Shown: positions 7,687-15,756, counted from the stretch's first letter. The stretch: 64,000 bases of DNA from Actinomycetes bacterium (GCA_023404495.1 JAEYBE010000051.1:34054-98053), one strand, 5' to 3'. The notes: a model not told the origin generated them from the letters alone. Program-made: numbers and translations.

Positions 7687-8547
7687 GTGCTCCCCACCTA
7701 CATCATCGGACTTCGCGAAGGCCTCGAAGCGGCCCTCATCGTCGGCATCATCGCGGCATTCCTCAAGCGCGAGGGACGCACCGACGCGATGAAGTTCATG
7801 TGGGGCGGCGTCGCGGTTGCTGTCGCCATCTGCGTCGCGGTCGGCGTCGGTCTCGAACTCCTGGGCGGGCAGCTTCCACAGCGCCAGCAGGAGATGCTCG
7901 AGACGATCGTCGGCGTGATCGCCGTCGCGATGATCACCTTCATGATCATCTGGATGTGCCGCCACTCGGCGCAGCTCAAGCACCAACTCCATGGTCAAGC
8001 GGCAAACGCGCTGGCCCAGGGGTCGGCGTTTGCGTTGATCGGCATGGCCTTCCTCGCGGTGATCCGAGAGGGATTCGAGACCGCGGTGTTCCTCCTGGCG
8101 ACGTTCGACGGCGCAACCGACCCGTTGCTCGCCGGCCTCGGCGCGCTGCTTGGCCTGTTGACGGCGTTTGCCCTGGGTTACGGCATCTACCGCGGCGGCG
8201 TCAACCTCAATCTCTCAAAGTTCTTCCGCCTGACGGCCGCCGTGCTCGTACTCGTCGCCGCCGGACTGCTGGCCACCACGATGCACACGGCGTGGGAGGC
8301 GGGTTGGATCACATTCGGACAGACCCAGGCGCTCGACCTCACTTGGTTGGTGCGGCCGGGCAGCGTCTCTTCGGCGCTGCTGACCGGGATGCTCGGCCTG
8401 CAGCCCAAGCCGACCCAGATCGAAGTGATCGCGTACCTGCTCTACGCGGTTCCGATGCTCGCGTACGTTCTCTGGCCAAGGCAATCGCGCACCCAGCGCG
8501 CGGGCAGACGATCGACCCCCAGCGTTCAGCCCTCGACCGCGGCGTAG
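7687..8547 (+). CDS. efeU: Iron permease, FTR1 family (EfeU)
   Basis: EfeU is the membrane channel of the EfeUOB iron importer. The 286-residue protein has about seven hydrophobic segments and two REGxE iron-binding motifs: REGLE at residues 10-14 and REGFE at 127-131, the latter in AVIREGFETAVF. These motifs are the family hallmark. The start is GTG 7687, since the first motif lies only ten residues in. It is followed by efeO (25 nt gap) and efeB, the standard order. The iron box at 7653-7671 suggests repression when iron is plentiful. Confidence 0.95.
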   Translation: MLPTYIIGLREGLEAALIVGIIAAFLKREGRTDAMKFMWGGVAVAVAICVAVGVGLELLGGQLPQRQQEMLETIVGVIAVAMITFMIIWMCRHSAQLKHQLHGQAANALAQGSAFALIGMAFLAVIREGFETAVFLLATFDGATDPLLAGLGALLGLLTAFALGYGIYRGGVNLNLSKFFRLTAAVLVLVAAGLLATTMHTAWEAGWITFGQTQALDLTWLVRPGSVSSALLTGMLGLQPKPTQIEVIAYLLYAVPMLAYVLWPRQSRTQRAGRRSTPSVQPSTAA

Positions 8548-8572
8548 TTCGCCGCCCCCTGGAGACATCGAC

Positions 8573-9706
8573 ATGAAGTACGTCCGCAACGCAGCAATGC
8601 TGCTGGCTTGCGCAACGCTCGCCCTCGCCGCCGCCGGTTGCGGCGATTCCGCAGATCCCAACGCCGAGACTGTCAAGGTCGGCATCTCGGACGCAGGCTG
8701 CAGCCCCAAGGTGCTGAAGATTTCAGCGGGAGCGAAGAACTTTGAGGTCTCGACGACCGGTTCCGGCAAGGTCACCGAATACGAGATTCTCGACGGCACC
8801 CGCATTCTCGGCGAACGTGAGAATCTCACGCCGGGCGTGACCGGAAAGTTCTCGCTGAACCTCCCGGCCGGCGAGTACTCGTCCTACTGCCCCAATGGCA
8901 GCGAGACCGAGTACGGCAAGGTGATCGTCAGCGGCGCCGGCGGATCGACGCAGGTCGCCGGCGCGTCGAAGAACCTCAGCAAGGCGACGGCCGGCTACGG
9001 CGACTACGTCAACGAGCAGACCGCCGAACTCGTCAAGCGCACCGCTGCTTTCACGGCGGCGATCAAGGCCGGCGACACCGCCGAGGCCAAGCAGCTGTTT
9101 GCCAGCACGCGCGAGCCCTACGAGCGGATCGAGCCGGTCGCCGAGAGCTTCGGCGGCCTTGACCCAAGGATCGACGCGCGCGAGAACGACGTCGCCGAGG
9201 GCGATCAGTGGACCGGCTTCCACCGGATCGAGAAGACGCTCTGGGAGAAGAACACGACAGCCGGGCTCAGCAAGTACGCCGATCAATTGACCGAGGACGT
9301 CGACGAGCTCCAGACGAAGGCCAAGTCACTCACCTATCAGCCGGCCGAACTTGCGAACGGTTCCACCGGCCTGCTCGACGAGATCTCCAAGAGCAAGATC
9401 ACCGGCGAAGAAGACCGCTACAGCCACACCGACCTCTACGACTTCGCGGCAAACGTTGACGGCTCGCAGAAAGCGTTCTTGCTGCTTGCACCCGCCGTTT
9501 CCGAGAAGGACCCGGATCTGGTGGAGCAGATCAACGCCCGCTACGACGACGTCGACCGCGCGCTGCTCAAGTACAGGAACCCAAGCGGTGGTGGCTACGT
9601 GCTCTACACCAAGCTCACTCCGGCCGACACCAAGATGCTCTCGCAGAAGATCGACGCGCTGGCCGAGCCGCTCTCAAAGGTCGCCTCGCAGGTGGTCGGC
9701 AACTAG
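8573..9706 (+). CDS. efeO: Iron uptake lipoprotein EfeO (cupredoxin plus M75/imelysin domains)
   Basis: EfeO is the extracytoplasmic iron-binding partner of EfeU. A lipoprotein signal ends at Cys23 (LAAAGC). Residues 30-122 form a cupredoxin-like domain with C43 and C106, and residues about 135-375 form the peptidase M75 (imelysin) domain with the GFHRIEK motif at 215-221 that supplies the conserved metal-site His217 and Glu220. The presence of the cupredoxin domain makes this EfeO rather than the shorter EfeM. It is a lipoprotein, as usual in Gram-positive bacteria. It lies between efeU and efeB in one transcription unit. Confidence 0.94.
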   Translation: MKYVRNAAMLLACATLALAAAGCGDSADPNAETVKVGISDAGCSPKVLKISAGAKNFEVSTTGSGKVTEYEILDGTRILGERENLTPGVTGKFSLNLPAGEYSSYCPNGSETEYGKVIVSGAGGSTQVAGASKNLSKATAGYGDYVNEQTAELVKRTAAFTAAIKAGDTAEAKQLFASTREPYERIEPVAESFGGLDPRIDARENDVAEGDQWTGFHRIEKTLWEKNTTAGLSKYADQLTEDVDELQTKAKSLTYQPAELANGSTGLLDEISKSKITGEEDRYSHTDLYDFAANVDGSQKAFLLLAPAVSEKDPDLVEQINARYDDVDRALLKYRNPSGGGYVLYTKLTPADTKMLSQKIDALAEPLSKVASQVVGN

Positions 9707-9722
9707 CCACCAGGATCGGCAG

Positions 9723-10982
9723 TTGGCGCTCAATCGCAGACAGTTCCTGACCACTGCCGGGGCCGCCGGAGGCGGTCTTGTGCTCGGCGGCGTCGGTGGG
9801 TACATCGCCGCCGGGGGCGACGAGAACGCAGTTGCCGCCGAAGGCACCGGTCAGGTCCCGTTCTATGGGGCGCACCAGGCGGGAATCGTCACGCCGCAGC
9901 AGGACAGGTTGCACTTCGCTTCGTTTGACGTGACGACAACAAGCGCCCGCGAGCTTCGCGCAATGCTCGAGGCCTGGACGGTTGCCGCCGCGCGCATGAC
10001 GACCGGCAAGCCGGCCGGTCCGCAGAACGAAAGCCCGGACGCGCCGCCCGACGACACCGGCGAGGCGATGGGTCTGGCTCCGTCGCGGCTGACGATCACG
10101 ATCGGGTTCGGGCCGAGCCTCTTCGGCGCCGGCGGCCGCGACCGGCTGGGACTCGGCTCCAAGATGCCTGCCGCGCTCAAACCCTTGCCCGCCCTGCCAA
10201 GTGACGAACTGAACCCGGCGATCTCCGACGGCGACATCTGCGTGCAGGCATGCTCGGACGATCCGCAGACTGCGTTTCATGCGGTGCGCAATCTCGCGCG
10301 CATCGGTCGCGGCACGGTGGCGATGCGATGGAGCCAGCTCGGCTTTGGCCGCACGAGCTCGACAAGCAGCGCGCAGGCGACTCCGCGCAACCTGATGGGC
10401 TTCAAGGACGGCACCAACAACATCACCGCCGAGGAAGGCGAGAAGGTTCTGAATGATCAGGTCTGGGCCCAGCGCTCCGATGGTGCGACGTGGATGGCCG
10501 GCGGGTCGTACATGGTCACGCGCCGCATCCGCATGCTGATCGAGGTCTGGGATCGCAACTCCCTGGCCGATCAAGAAGGCACATTCGGCCGCAAGAAGGC
10601 CTCCGGCGCGCCGGTGACCGGTATGCGCGAACACGATCAGCCCGAGTACGACGCCAAGGGCCCCGACGGCAAGCCACTAATCGCTGAGACTGCGCACATC
10701 CGACTCGCCGCGCCGGAGAACAATGGTGGGATCCGGATGCTGCGCCGCGGCTACAGCTTCACGGATGGATTTGATCCCGACCTCGGCCAGCTCGACGCCG
10801 GCCTCTTCTTCATCGCCTACCAGCGCAACGCGCACAAGCAGTTCGTGCCGATCCAGACGCGGCTCGGCAAGACCGACGAACTCAACGAGTACATCGTGCA
10901 CCGATCGAGCGCGCTGTTCGCAGTGCCGCCCGGCGTGCCCAATCAGTCCGGGCGCTTCGTCGGCGAAGGAATCTTCAGCTGA
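9723..10982 (+). CDS. efeB: Dyp-type haem peroxidase EfeB, Tat-exported
   Basis: EfeB is a dye-decolorising peroxidase exported folded by the Tat system; in EfeUOB it is thought to act on haem or ferrous iron outside the membrane. The TTG start at 9723 gives a 419-residue protein beginning ALNRRQFLTTAGAAGGG, a twin-arginine signal (R5-R6). The family GxxDG motif is seen in GFKDGTNN, and the likely proximal haem histidine in AETAHIRLAAP. AGGAT stands about 8 nt before the TTG, supporting this start; an ATG start is not available near the Tat signal. The last 8 nt overlap the convergent methyltransferase gene. Confidence 0.93.
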   Translation: MALNRRQFLTTAGAAGGGLVLGGVGGYIAAGGDENAVAAEGTGQVPFYGAHQAGIVTPQQDRLHFASFDVTTTSARELRAMLEAWTVAAARMTTGKPAGPQNESPDAPPDDTGEAMGLAPSRLTITIGFGPSLFGAGGRDRLGLGSKMPAALKPLPALPSDELNPAISDGDICVQACSDDPQTAFHAVRNLARIGRGTVAMRWSQLGFGRTSSTSSAQATPRNLMGFKDGTNNITAEEGEKVLNDQVWAQRSDGATWMAGGSYMVTRRIRMLIEVWDRNSLADQEGTFGRKKASGAPVTGMREHDQPEYDAKGPDGKPLIAETAHIRLAAPENNGGIRMLRRGYSFTDGFDPDLGQLDAGLFFIAYQRNAHKQFVPIQTRLGKTDELNEYIVHRSSALFAVPPGVPNQSGRFVGEGIFS

Positions 10983-11739
10983 CGGTGAAGACGCGGTAGC
11001 TCGAGGTGAAGCGAAAGGCTTCCGGGTCCTCGTTGCCTTCGCGGAAGATCGTTTCGAGGTCCTTTGCGAGCTTCTCCTTGCTCCCGTCGGCGCGCGCGTC
11101 GAGCGCGGAGGCGGCGGCGACCCAGAGCGGGTGGTTCACGAGCTCGTTGGCGACGTAGCTGTCGGGGGATTCGTCGGTGAAGGCGATCTCGTGTTCGGTT
11201 GTCTGTTCGATCGACAGGCCGTGTGCGGCGAACAGCGGCGCGACGACGTCACCGTCGTGCCAGCCGAAGGGGTCGAGCCCGGTTACGCCAAGCGCTGACC
11301 GTGTCGCGTTCGCCGCAGCTTCGATCACGCTGCCGGGTAGCCAAGCGGAGTAGATCAATCGCCCGCCGGGCTTGAGCACGCGCTTGACCTCTGCGATCGC
11401 GGCGGAAGGCTCGGGAGCGAAGATCAGCGCGAAGACGGAGATGATCGCGTCGGCGCTGGCGTCCTCGAGTGGCATGTTCGCCGCCTCGCCGCCGCGGAAC
11501 TCGATGCCCAGACCGGCCTCGTCGGCGCGCGTGGTCGCCACCTCAAGGAGGCGCGGCGCCGGATCGATGCCGGTCACCACCGCCCCGGCGCGGGCGGCGA
11601 GCAGGGCCGCGTTGCCCGTGCCGGTGCCCAAGTCCACTACGTGCTCGCCTGGGACGACTGCGGCCTGCTCGACCACGACCTCCGCGGCCGGCGCGATCTG
11701 CTGCGCCGTGCGTTCGTACTTGCCGAGCCCCCAAACCAT
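10975..11739 (-). CDS. Class I SAM-dependent methyltransferase
   Basis: The 254-residue product has the Rossmann methyltransferase motifs: VVDLGTGTGNAALLAARAGA (SAM-binding motif I, about residues 39-58), GIDPAPRLL with the acidic residue of motif II, and LKPGGRLIYSAW (motif post-III). The UbiE/Coq5-like type is clear, but the substrate is not. ATG 11739 follows a TTG at 11742 that would add a single residue. The gene converges on efeB with 8 nt of coding overlap and no terminator in between. It is expressed away from the tRNA-Ser gene that starts at 11792. Confidence 0.88.
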   Translation of the reverse strand: MVWGLGKYERTAQQIAPAAEVVVEQAAVVPGEHVVDLGTGTGNAALLAARAGAVVTGIDPAPRLLEVATTRADEAGLGIEFRGGEAANMPLEDASADAIISVFALIFAPEPSAAIAEVKRVLKPGGRLIYSAWLPGSVIEAAANATRSALGVTGLDPFGWHDGDVVAPLFAAHGLSIEQTTEHEIAFTDESPDSYVANELVNHPLWVAAASALDARADGSKEKLAKDLETIFREGNEDPEAFRFTSSYRVFTVS

Positions 11740-11791
11740 CAAGCGAGACTAGACAAAGCGTGCGCGCGACTCGCGAACTAGAGTTCACGCC

Positions 11792-11878
11792 GGAGGGTTG
11801 GCAGAGCGGTTGAATGCGCTGGTCTTGAAAACCAGTAAGGGCGCAAGTCCTTCGAGGGTTCGAATCCCTCACCCTCCG
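11792..11878 (+). tRNA. tRNA-Ser(TGA)
   Basis: The acceptor arm pairs GGAGGGT (11792-11798) with ACCCTCC (11871-11877), with discriminator G. The anticodon stem CTGGT/ACCAG closes the loop CTTGAAA, giving anticodon TGA. A long variable arm (AAGGGCGCAAGTCCTT region) and TTCGAAT in the T loop confirm a class II serine tRNA. No CCA is encoded. Confidence 0.97.
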
Positions 11879-12181
11879 CTACGTCGCGAAGATCTCCTGA
11901 ACGCGATCGACCGCCTCCGGCCCGTACCCGACTGACCCGATCGGCACCGCGTCGTCGATCGCCTCGATGATCCGGCCGGTCCAGAGCGGTCCGAAGCCGC
12001 CGCAGAGCTCGATCAGCTGGACGCCGTCCTCAACCAAGCGCTTTGCGGCCGCGATGCCCTGATCTGGTGTCGCGACCCCGATAGTGCGCATCCTGAAGCT
12101 CTTGGTCTGCATCACGGATGTGTCCTTCTCAGGGTCAAAGCCACTTCCGGTCACGATAAATCCGAACTCTGTCAACGCCAC
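11879..12181 (-). CDS. DUF6506-type small protein
   Basis: The 100-residue product begins VALTEFGFIVTGSGFDPEKD and contains the conserved-looking LVEDGVQLIELCGGFGPLWT block, which resembles DUF6506 proteins from memory; biochemical function is unknown. I chose GTG 12181 because GGGAG stands about 7 nt upstream and the family is about 100 residues; an ATG at 12226 and further upstream codons would add a polar, non-conserved stretch. The stop codon begins right after the tRNA-Ser gene on the opposite strand. It is divergent from the carrier-protein operon, with 272 nt between the starts. Confidence 0.7.
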   Translation of the reverse strand: MALTEFGFIVTGSGFDPEKDTSVMQTKSFRMRTIGVATPDQGIAAAKRLVEDGVQLIELCGGFGPLWTGRIIEAIDDAVPIGSVGYGPEAVDRVQEIFAT

Positions 12182-12453
12182 GATTGTGCTCCCGTCATTG
12201 GCCGGCTCCGACCAGTCGCTTCCCATTGGGTTCCGTTGAGTTCCAGCTTTGCCGGGCCGATCCTCCGACGCGCGCGTGCGCGCCACCGCGGGCCGTGCGC
12301 CACGCGGCAAAAAAAGATTTGCTGCCGGTACTGCAGAACTCCTCGCCACGTGACGATCAGACAAAGATGTTCACCGGCGATTGCGCGTCTGCCCTAAATT
12401 GCAGGCCCAGCGTGATTTCGCTCGAATCCCCCATGTGAACAGGAGGCTTCACG

Positions 12454-12702
12454 ATGGAACTACAGCAACAGATTCAGGAGATGATCGCCGAGAATTCGGG
12501 TCTCGAAGCGGCCGATGTGGCCGATGTCGACGCCGACCTTTTCGCCGCCGGGCTCTCCTCGCTCGACTGCGTCCGCGTGCTGCTCGCGATCGAGGACGAA
12601 CTGGATCTTGAGCTGCCGAGCGAAAAGATCGATCGCGAGATGTTCTCGACGGTCAACAAGCTGACCGCCGCGGTCACCGAGGCCCTTGGGGCGACGGCAT
12701 GA
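12454..12702 (+). CDS. Acyl carrier protein
   Basis: The 82-residue acidic protein has the four-helix carrier-protein pattern and a phosphopantetheine attachment site at S36 in GLSSLDCVRVLLAIEDELDL (residues 33-52). The usual DSL is SSL here, a form common in stand-alone carrier proteins outside fatty-acid synthesis. AGGAGG is placed 9 nt before the ATG, the best Shine-Dalgarno in the neighbourhood, so it should be strongly translated. Its stop overlaps the next start (ATGA). With the acyl-CoA dehydrogenase-like gene and the SerRS-like ligase that follow, it probably receives an amino acid rather than a fatty acid. Confidence 0.92.
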   Translation: MELQQQIQEMIAENSGLEAADVADVDADLFAAGLSSLDCVRVLLAIEDELDLELPSEKIDREMFSTVNKLTAAVTEALGATA

Positions 12703-13877
12703 GCGCCGGCACCCCGCACGGCGAGCTGATTGACCGGCTCGCGGCACTCTGCGACGAGAAAGTCGCACCGGCCGCACGCGACGTGGACAAGAACTCGCGC
12801 TTTCCGGCCGAGTCGATCGAGGTGATGCGCGAACTGCGACTGCTCTCGGCGTCGCTTCCGGAAGAGCTCGGCGGCCTCGGGCTAAAGCCTCCGGCGCTGA
12901 CGGAGATCGCATCGACGATCGGCCGCCGCTGCGCGTCGAGCGCGATGGTCTTCGCGATGCACGAGGCCCAGCTCGAAAGCCTGCGATTCGGCGCGGCTGA
13001 CAACCCGCATTTCCAGTCGATCCTGCGCGAGATTGCCGACAGGCAATTGCTGATCGCGTCTGTGACCTCTGAGGCCGGAATCGGCGGCAACATCCGCGCA
13101 AGCCAGGCCGCGGCCGAGGCTGGCGGCGAGCGTGTCGTGTTCGAGAAGCAGTCGCCGACCCTCTCCTACGGCGAGTATTGCGACGCCTTTCTGATCACCG
13201 CGCGGCGCGCCTCCGACGCGCAGGAGTCCGACCAGGTTCTGGTCTGGGCAGCGAAGGACGAGGTCAAACTTGAGAAGCTCGGCGAGTGGGACATGATGGG
13301 CATGCGTGGCACGTGTAGCCCGCCGTTCAAACTCGAAGTCGACGTCCCGGCCGCAAACGTCGTCGACGCGCCCTTCGGCACGATCGCTGCCCACCGTATG
13401 GTGCCGTGGTCGCATCTGCTTTGGGCCTCATGCTGGGAAGGCGTCGCTTCGAGCACATTTGATCTCGCCACCAAGGCGAGTCGCAAGAAGGCCAGGAAGA
13501 ACCTCGCCGACGGCAAGGAGTTCGGCGAGCCGCGTCTGGCCGACACCTACTCCGAACTACAAGCCCTGCACGCGATCATCTACGAGTTCGGCCGCGTCTA
13601 CGCCGAGCAGGCCGAAGCAGCGCCGGACTGGACCAAGGCAGAAGAGGTCAAGGTGCTGACGGCCGACGCGATGTCGCTCAAGCTGAATGCCTCGATGATG
13701 TCCTCGCGGATCGCCGAGCAGGCGCTCGAGATCATCGGAATGCCCGGATTTGCCGAAAGCAGCCCGTTGTCGGTCACGCGGCAGATCCGTGACTTGATGG
13801 CAGGGCGCCTGATGGTCTCCAATGAGCGTCTGCGCCAGACCAGCGGCCAGCTCCTGCTGGTCGGAGGTGACCTGTGA
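12699..13877 (+). CDS. Acyl-CoA dehydrogenase-like flavoprotein
   Basis: The 392-residue protein has the three-part acyl-CoA dehydrogenase layout: N-terminal helical domain (RFPAESIEVMRELRLLSASLPEELGGLG, given as landmarks about 35-62), middle beta domain (IASVTSEAGIGGN and WDMMGMRGTCS), and C-terminal helical domain. By eye the catalytic glutamate of medium-chain enzymes (in the EGT motif near the C terminus) is not there: the corresponding stretch is GRLMVSNERL. The enzyme may therefore do something other than ordinary alpha,beta-dehydrogenation, or use a base elsewhere as isovaleryl-CoA dehydrogenase does. It overlaps both neighbours by 4 nt, so a carrier-bound substrate is likely. Confidence 0.88.
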   Translation: MSAGTPHGELIDRLAALCDEKVAPAARDVDKNSRFPAESIEVMRELRLLSASLPEELGGLGLKPPALTEIASTIGRRCASSAMVFAMHEAQLESLRFGAADNPHFQSILREIADRQLLIASVTSEAGIGGNIRASQAAAEAGGERVVFEKQSPTLSYGEYCDAFLITARRASDAQESDQVLVWAAKDEVKLEKLGEWDMMGMRGTCSPPFKLEVDVPAANVVDAPFGTIAAHRMVPWSHLLWASCWEGVASSTFDLATKASRKKARKNLADGKEFGEPRLADTYSELQALHAIIYEFGRVYAEQAEAAPDWTKAEEVKVLTADAMSLKLNASMMSSRIAEQALEIIGMPGFAESSPLSVTRQIRDLMAGRLMVSNERLRQTSGQLLLVGGDL

Positions 13878-14782
13878 GTTCGGACGTCCAGCTCCACGCG
13901 ATCGACGAGCAGTCGCTGATCGATCACGGCTGGCTGACCAAGTGGAACGCGCCCGGCGTGGCCGGATTCACCGGTCAATGGGAGTCGGTGATCGAGGGCA
14001 TCCAGGCGATGATCACGGCCACCGAGTCGGTGGCGCCGATCGACACACTGAACTTCCCGCCGGTGATTGCGCGCAGCGTGATCGACACGACCGAGTACGC
14101 CGATTCCTTCCCGCACCTCTTGGGCACGATCAAGACGCTGGATGAGTCGGAGGCGGCGCAGTATCTGCACGAAGTCTCCAAGGGCACGCCCGAGGATGAG
14201 CTCCGCGAGGTCTCGGACGTCGTGCTCGTGCCGGCGACTTGTTACAGCCTCTATCCGCTGGTCGCCGAGAACGGCTCGGTGCCGGACGGGATGACCTACA
14301 GCGTGATGGGCAACTGTTTTCGGGCCGAGGCATCGACCGAACTCGGGCGCTTCCGGTCATTTCGCATGCGCGAGTTCGTCTACTTCGGGGACCTCGACGC
14401 CACGACCGCTTGGCGCGATCGGCGCGCGGACGTTGCGGTCGAGATGTTCGCAAAGCTCGGAATGGTCGCCGAGAAGGAACTGGCGACCGACCCATTCTTT
14501 CGCCCGCTGCAGCGCGTGATGGCGCCCTCGCAGATGGAGCAGCAGCTGAAGTACGAGCTGGTGGTCCCGATCACCGACGATCGCCGCATCGCGATCGCAT
14601 CGGCCAACCTGCACAAAGATCACCTTTGTCACCGCTTTGAGATTCACGACGAGGACGGTTCGGTTGCCACGAGCACCTGTGCCGCCTTTGGACTCGAGCG
14701 CGTGGTTCTGGCGCTGATCGCCCATCACGGGCTCTCGCTCGACGGCTGGCCGGACTCCGTCACCTCTGAGCTCGGGCTCTGA
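13874..14782 (+). CDS. Amino acid:carrier protein ligase (SerRS-like, no tRNA-binding arm)
   Basis: The 302-residue protein is a class II aminoacyl-tRNA synthetase catalytic core without the coiled-coil tRNA-binding arm of SerRS. Motif 2 is seen as CFRAEAS...RFRSFRMREFVYFG (R150) and motif 3 as AFGLERVVLALI (R276). Cys123, Glu167 and Cys269 are spaced like the zinc ligands (Cys, Glu, Cys) of the Bradyrhizobium amino acid:[carrier protein] ligases, which activate small amino acids with ATP and load them on the phosphopantetheine of a carrier protein. The carrier protein two genes upstream is the obvious acceptor. GTG 13874 overlaps the previous stop (GTGA). The amino acid used is not readable. 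Confidence 0.87.
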   Translation: MSSDVQLHAIDEQSLIDHGWLTKWNAPGVAGFTGQWESVIEGIQAMITATESVAPIDTLNFPPVIARSVIDTTEYADSFPHLLGTIKTLDESEAAQYLHEVSKGTPEDELREVSDVVLVPATCYSLYPLVAENGSVPDGMTYSVMGNCFRAEASTELGRFRSFRMREFVYFGDLDATTAWRDRRADVAVEMFAKLGMVAEKELATDPFFRPLQRVMAPSQMEQQLKYELVVPITDDRRIAIASANLHKDHLCHRFEIHDEDGSVATSTCAAFGLERVVLALIAHHGLSLDGWPDSVTSELGL

Positions 14783-14783
14783 T

Positions 14784-14808
14784 CTATTTCGCCAGATTCG
14801 CGAAATAG
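14784..14808 (+). terminator. Hairpin after the carrier-protein operon
   Basis: CTATTTCGC and GCGAAATAG pair perfectly over nine bases across a seven-base loop, starting 2 nt after the ligase stop. Only TT follows the stem. It is the natural end point for the three-gene transcript. Confidence 0.55.
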
Positions 14809-14819
14809 TTAGGGAGACC

Positions 14820-15025
14820 TAATACAATGCCGACCACGTGGCTAGGAATTAGCTCACGGGCGACATATCGCGTGTTTCAGGCAAGGACACGACCGCTGGG
14901 CCGCACACGTCCGGCGCCGTGCTGATACCGCATTCGGCCCGCGTGCGAATCAACCGGTCACGTCCAACTGCAACCGCCCCGACCGAGACGAACTGACGGG
15001 GGTCGATCGCTCGGTCGGGGCTGGT
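14820..15025 (+). other. Non-coding gap with possible small RNA
   Basis: The gap between the ligase operon and msrA (256 nt in total) has no convincing reading frame. A TACAAT hexamer at 14823-14828 could be a -10 element, and a 12-bp hairpin at 14976-15021 could end a transcript of about 190 nt. Several shorter inverted repeats lie in between (for example CCACGTGG and CGTGT/ACACG). I recognise no known RNA family. The hairpin may simply be the msrA terminator, so this is a weak candidate. Confidence 0.25.
14976..15021. terminator. 12-bp stem hairpin downstream of msrA
   Basis: GCCCCGACCGAG (14976-14987) pairs perfectly with CTCGGTCGGGGC (15010-15021) around a 22-nt loop. It lies 17 nt past the msrA stop in the msrA direction, and could also stop any rightward transcript crossing the gap. 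Confidence 0.6.
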
Positions 15026-15038
15026 TCGCGTCTACTTC

Positions 15039-15698
15039 TCAGGCGGTTGCGGCCAGCGGGTATTCGATGCCGGTCGCGCTGTGGCAGCGGTAGCCGTTGG
15101 GGTTCTTGGCCAAGTACTGCTGGTGGTACTCCTCGGCGTAGTAGAAGTCGCGCTCGAGCTCGATGTCCTTGATCTCGGTGGTGATCTCGTCGTAGTCCTG
15201 CGCGGTCAGAACCTCTTGGTAGCGCGCCAGCGAAGATTCGGCGATCTCGTGCTGCTTAGGGGTGAGCGGGTAGATGCCGCTGCGGTACTGGGTGCCGATG
15301 TCGTTGCCCTGGCGCATCCCCTGGGTGGGATCGTGATGCTCCCAGAAGAGTTTGAGCAGTTGCTCGTAACCGATCTTGTTGGGGTCGTAGACGACCAGCG
15401 TCGCCTCGGTGTGACCGGTCATACCCGAGCAGACCTCGTCGTAACTCGGGTTTGGCGTGAAGCCCCCGACGTAGCCGACGGCTGTGCTGTAGACGCCGTC
15501 CTGCTGCCAGAAGTCCTCCTCGGTGCCCCAGAAACAGCCGTTGCCGAAGACCGCGATCTCAAAACCCGGCGGCCACGGACCCTTGATCGGGTTGCCGTTG
15601 ACAAAGTGGCGATCGCCGGGATCAATCGGCTGGTCGCGGCCGGGCAGCGCGGCCTCGGCCGGCGGCATTTCAGGGGGCTTGCGAGTGAAAAAGCTCAT
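15039..15698 (-). CDS. msrA: Peptide-methionine (S)-S-oxide reductase
   Basis: MsrA repairs methionine S-sulfoxide in proteins. From ATG 15698 the protein has 219 residues. The active-site motif GCFWGTEEDF (catalytic Cys55) follows the FEIAVFGNG strand, and the family blocks VGYVGG, GHTEATLVVYD, LFWEHHDPTQGMRQGND and GTQYRSGIY are all present. A cysteine in GYRCHSATGIEY near the C terminus is the likely resolving residue. The 50-residue N-terminal leader before the core is typical of the longer MsrA type and is not a signal peptide. The longer open frame upstream was rejected because it runs through the palindrome in the promoter region. Confidence 0.96.
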   Translation of the reverse strand: MSFFTRKPPEMPPAEAALPGRDQPIDPGDRHFVNGNPIKGPWPPGFEIAVFGNGCFWGTEEDFWQQDGVYSTAVGYVGGFTPNPSYDEVCSGMTGHTEATLVVYDPNKIGYEQLLKLFWEHHDPTQGMRQGNDIGTQYRSGIYPLTPKQHEIAESSLARYQEVLTAQDYDEITTEIKDIELERDFYYAEEYHQQYLAKNPNGYRCHSATGIEYPLAATA

Positions 15699-15723
15699 AA
15701 CCGAAAGGTACCCCCACTCCCGC

Positions 15724-15756
15724 ACCAAGCTGTCAGACCAGGTCTGACAGCTTGGT
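15724..15756. promoter_or_regulatory. 33-bp near-perfect palindrome between divergent genes
   Basis: Two 16-nt arms (left arm ACCAAGCTGTCAGACC) are exact inverse complements around a single central A. It lies in the 132-nt gap between the msrA start (15698) and the plus-strand gene at 15831, so it could be an operator for one or both genes. It is not related to the 54-bp dispersed palindrome. It could also be a member of another dispersed repeat family, which one window cannot show. Confidence 0.6.

Noticed and set aside
12240..12330. Hairpin next to an A run before the carrier-protein operon, considered as a terminator
   Set aside because: The run of A follows the hairpin on the plus strand and T precedes it on the minus strand, so it fits neither direction as an intrinsic terminator.
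14820..15025. Riboswitch for msrA or the ligase operon
   Set aside because: I found none of the conserved core sequences of TPP, cobalamin, SAM or ydaO riboswitches, and the gap is downstream of both genes.
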